Assembly (NCBI GenBank): GCA_030544165.1
Contig: JAUNRP010000095.1
Location: forward strand, 1-7,650
Length of the DNA: 7,650 nucleotides
DNA from: a bacterium
GTDB lineage: Bacteria; Actinomycetota; Actinomycetes; Actinomycetales; Actinomycetaceae
Direction of reading: 5' to 3'
Shown here: positions 5,987 to 7,650 of the stretch, piece by piece
Numbering within the stretch: the first letter of the stretch is position 1
Layout: each line of letters opens with the position of its first letter
The notes under the pieces: model-generated
Told to the model about the DNA's origin: nothing
Databases searched by the model: none
Seen by the model: the letters and a program-made list of their open reading frames with translations, nothing else
Position numbers and translations under genes: made by a program

Positions 5987-6856
5987 ATGAAGCATCGCCA
6001 CGTCCGACGTCTACTCGGATCGCTATTAGTTGCGCTTGCGACACTCGGTTTGACGATTCCCGCCACTGCACTCTCGGGAGGCTCTAGCACTGCGCGACCC
6101 GACCGGTACTTCTCTGATCTGAACGGTGCCCCGTTCAAGAATGAGATCAACTGGATGGCAGAGCAAGGAATCTCCACCGGATGGGTCGTGGCAGGTGGCA
6201 ACCGGGAGTATCGCCCGTTCGAGCCCGTGCTTCGGGATGCGATGGCTGCGTTCCTGTACCGCATGGCCGATGAGCCTGAATTCCCCCTACCGGCATACAA
6301 CATATTCGCCGATATACGTAATCCCTTTATGAAGGAGATGCTATGGATGGCATACTCCGGAGTATCGACAGGCTGGATGGAAAACGGGGTCCGTACATAT
6401 CGGCCAACCCAGCCGGTATTGCGAGCCGAGATGGCGGCATTCCTGTATCGACTCGCCGGGTCGCCGACGTATGTGCCTCCCGCGACGTCACCCTTCACCG
6501 ATGTCTCTCCGAGACATACGTTCTACAAGCAGATTTCCTGGCTGGCGTCGACTGGAATCTCCACGGGCTGGGTGCTCCCTAACGGAACACGAACATTCAT
6601 GCCTCAGCAACCTATCCTTCGCGATGCGATGGCTGCATTCCTATATCGTTTCGACGCTTTCGGGTACGAGGTCAGAGTCGGATCCTCGTCCAGGTATCCA
6701 TCCCCTGAAACTCGGCCTCAAACCGTTATCGACTCACGTGGGAACACTATAATCGTGGTTCCTCCCGCTCAGAACATGGATATCGACACCACGCCCGGTA
6801 AGTGCTTCACTTACCAATTGGAAGGCGGCGAGGTTATCGTCACCTGTAATCCGTAG
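5987..6856 (+). CDS. Secreted S-layer-homology (SLH) repeat protein with short two-cysteine tail
   Basis: From ATG 5987 the product is 289 aa. It begins with a textbook Sec signal peptide: MKHRHVRRLL, a hydrophobic core (LLVALATLGLTI) and ATA at 26-28, so cleavage is likely after A28. Three SLH-type repeats follow at about 42-93, 107-157 and 170-222. Each runs F-x-D, then an aromatic 'INWMA/ISWLA' helix, then G-(I/V)-STGW, then YRP/FMP, then LRDAMAAFLYR or LRAEMAAFLYR. That last block corresponds to the TRAE region of classical SLH domains. From family knowledge, SLH triplets anchor proteins non-covalently to cell-wall secondary polymers, so the protein should sit on the outer wall surface. 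After residue 225 comes a short non-repetitive tail with the only two cysteines, C273 and C287, which may form a disulfide. No sortase motif, C-terminal membrane helix or catalytic domain is visible. GC content is far below its neighbours and codon 14 is a TTA, suggesting recent transfer or relaxed selection. The ligand and any cargo are unknown. Confidence 0.85.
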   Translation: MKHRHVRRLLGSLLVALATLGLTIPATALSGGSSTARPDRYFSDLNGAPFKNEINWMAEQGISTGWVVAGGNREYRPFEPVLRDAMAAFLYRMADEPEFPLPAYNIFADIRNPFMKEMLWMAYSGVSTGWMENGVRTYRPTQPVLRAEMAAFLYRLAGSPTYVPPATSPFTDVSPRHTFYKQISWLASTGISTGWVLPNGTRTFMPQQPILRDAMAAFLYRFDAFGYEVRVGSSSRYPSPETRPQTVIDSRGNTIIVVPPAQNMDIDTTPGKCFTYQLEGGEVIVTCNP

Positions 6857-6877
6857 AGTGTTTCGGTCCACGCTCTA
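6854..6877 (+). terminator. Hairpin overlapping the SLH stop codon, possible terminator
   Basis: TAGAGTGT (6854-6861) pairs with ACGCTCTA (6870-6877), eight pairs including one G-T wobble, with an 8-base loop. The left arm contains the TAG stop. A second partner for CGCTCT (6871-6876) is AGAGCG at 6913-6918, so two alternative folds exist. There is no T-run. The site lies between two converging genes, where a bidirectional terminator would be expected, but none is strong. The remaining bases to 6988 show nothing else. Confidence 0.35.
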
Positions 6878-6988
6878 TGCCCTCATATCTCGGCTACCGC
6901 AAAGCGTAGTTGAGAGCGAGAGAAGGGTTTCGCAGCAGGAGTCTCCTAACCGAGTCGGACTGAGGCGGAACCCCCCCGAGCCCGAACC

Positions 6989-7650
6989 CTACGCCGCCCC
7001 CTCCAGGATCGTCACGTTCACCGGGGCAAGGCCCATCTCCTCGAGCTTGGCCACGTAGATCCCGAGCAGCCGATCCTGCTCCTCGGTGAGCCCCTCGGCC
7101 ACCGGGAGGTACTCGATATGGATGTCCACCCCGCCCTCGGAATTGGGCGTCAGAGCCGGGTGGGCGTTCGTGGTGGTCTGGACCAGCTCGGCCCCGTACC
7201 GTGACCAGCTCATCCAGAAGTCGTAGAAGTCATCGTGCGCCGCGGTGCCGGGCCACAGCGGGACCAGCCCCTCTATGAGCCACTCTCCGCTGATCTCCAT
7301 CGTGGCGTAGTCCCACCCAAGCGTCTCGGCCGCGCTCGCACCGAACTCCCAGGCCCCCGGCACCTTGGAGAGGATCTGACCGGCCCTGTCACCCGGGGTC
7401 CGCACGCGGATCTTCAGCGTGCGATCCTCCGGCGCCACCTCGCTGAGCGCCTGGCCCTCGGTGAGGGGGGCCGAGAGCGTGAAGACCCAGTCACCTCGGA
7501 AGCCCTCGGTGAGCATCTCCGCCAGGTCGTCAGAAAGTGTGGGGAGCGCGCAGTCGAACGTGGCGCGGTTCCCGGAGAGGGATCCGATCGCGAAGCGGAT
7601 GGGCCCCGCCCCCGTCTCCTCGAGCGCCCGCTCCATGGCCGCCACCATTC
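6989..7650 (-). CDS. Unrecognised acidic, tryptophan-rich protein (probably N-terminally cut by the window edge)
   Basis: At least 219 codons are open on the minus strand, ending with TAG at 6991-6989. The first in-window ATG is at 7648-7646, two bases from the edge, so neither a Shine-Dalgarno nor an upstream extension can be judged; the true start may lie outside. Codons are strongly GC3, confirming a real gene. The visible part is soluble-looking, with no signal peptide or membrane helix. It is acidic, with seven tryptophans (W54, W100, W112, W123, W132, W145, W148, counting from that ATG), five of them within 112-148. It seems to alternate beta-rich stretches (GDWVFTLSA, RTLKIRVRT, VDIHIEYLPV) with helical ones (TEEQDRLLGIYVAKLEEMG). 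I do not recognise the family and assign no function. It converges with the SLH gene, with 132 bases between their ends. Confidence 0.85.
   Translation of the reverse strand, partial: MVAAMERALEETGAGPIRFAIGSLSGNRATFDCALPTLSDDLAEMLTEGFRGDWVFTLSAPLTEGQALSEVAPEDRTLKIRVRTPGDRAGQILSKVPGAWEFGASAAETLGWDYATMEISGEWLIEGLVPLWPGTAAHDDFYDFWMSWSRYGAELVQTTTNAHPALTPNSEGGVDIHIEYLPVAEGLTEEQDRLLGIYVAKLEEMGLAPVNVTILEGAA

Noticed and set aside
1..7650. Search for CRISPR arrays, insertion sequences or prophage genes
   Set aside because: There are no regularly spaced repeats, transposase motifs, terminal inverted repeats or phage genes. The only clear repeat is the two-copy 23-bp duplication at 670-715.

Overview
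The window reads as chromosomal DNA from a high-GC Gram-positive actinobacterium. Codon third positions are dominated by G and C: one sampled 60-base line of the large helicase gene (2161-2220) has 48 G+C. Most genes fit this class: an actinobacterial-type full-length Lhr helicase, a dodecin, and a secreted S-layer-homology protein with the 'RDAMAAFLYR'-type repeats common in Actinomycetales and Micrococcales. The genus cannot be fixed from the sequence.

Layout. 1-395: the probable last codons of an upstream gene (stop at 53-55), then a 58-codon ORF (124-300) behind a strong Shine-Dalgarno. It resembles only the C-terminal half of a Phd/YefM-type antitoxin and has no toxin gene beside it. Two GC-rich hairpins precede the next gene. 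396-605: a 69-aa dodecin, closed by a strong GC-rich hairpin. 670-715: a near-perfect 23-bp tandem duplication filling most of the space before the next gene. 730-5463: lhr, a 1577-aa superfamily 2 DNA-repair helicase that takes up over 60% of the window. 5533-5820: a 95-aa two-helix membrane protein with a probable leaderless promoter. 5821-5986: an intergenic stretch with two small hairpins. 5987-6856: a 289-aa exported protein with three S-layer-homology repeats, markedly lower in GC (27/60 and 33/60 in two sampled lines) and containing a rare TTA codon. 6989-7650, minus strand: the C-terminal part of an unrecognised acidic, tryptophan-rich protein that runs off the window.

The genes do not form one pathway. 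Dodecin (flavin storage), Lhr (DNA repair) and the SLH protein (cell surface) look like separate transcription units: a terminator separates dodecin from lhr, the small membrane protein appears to have its own promoter, and the SLH gene converges with the last gene. I see no complete new multi-gene system. The points most worth a second look are the antitoxin-like half protein, the tandem duplication at the lhr start, and the compositionally foreign SLH gene.
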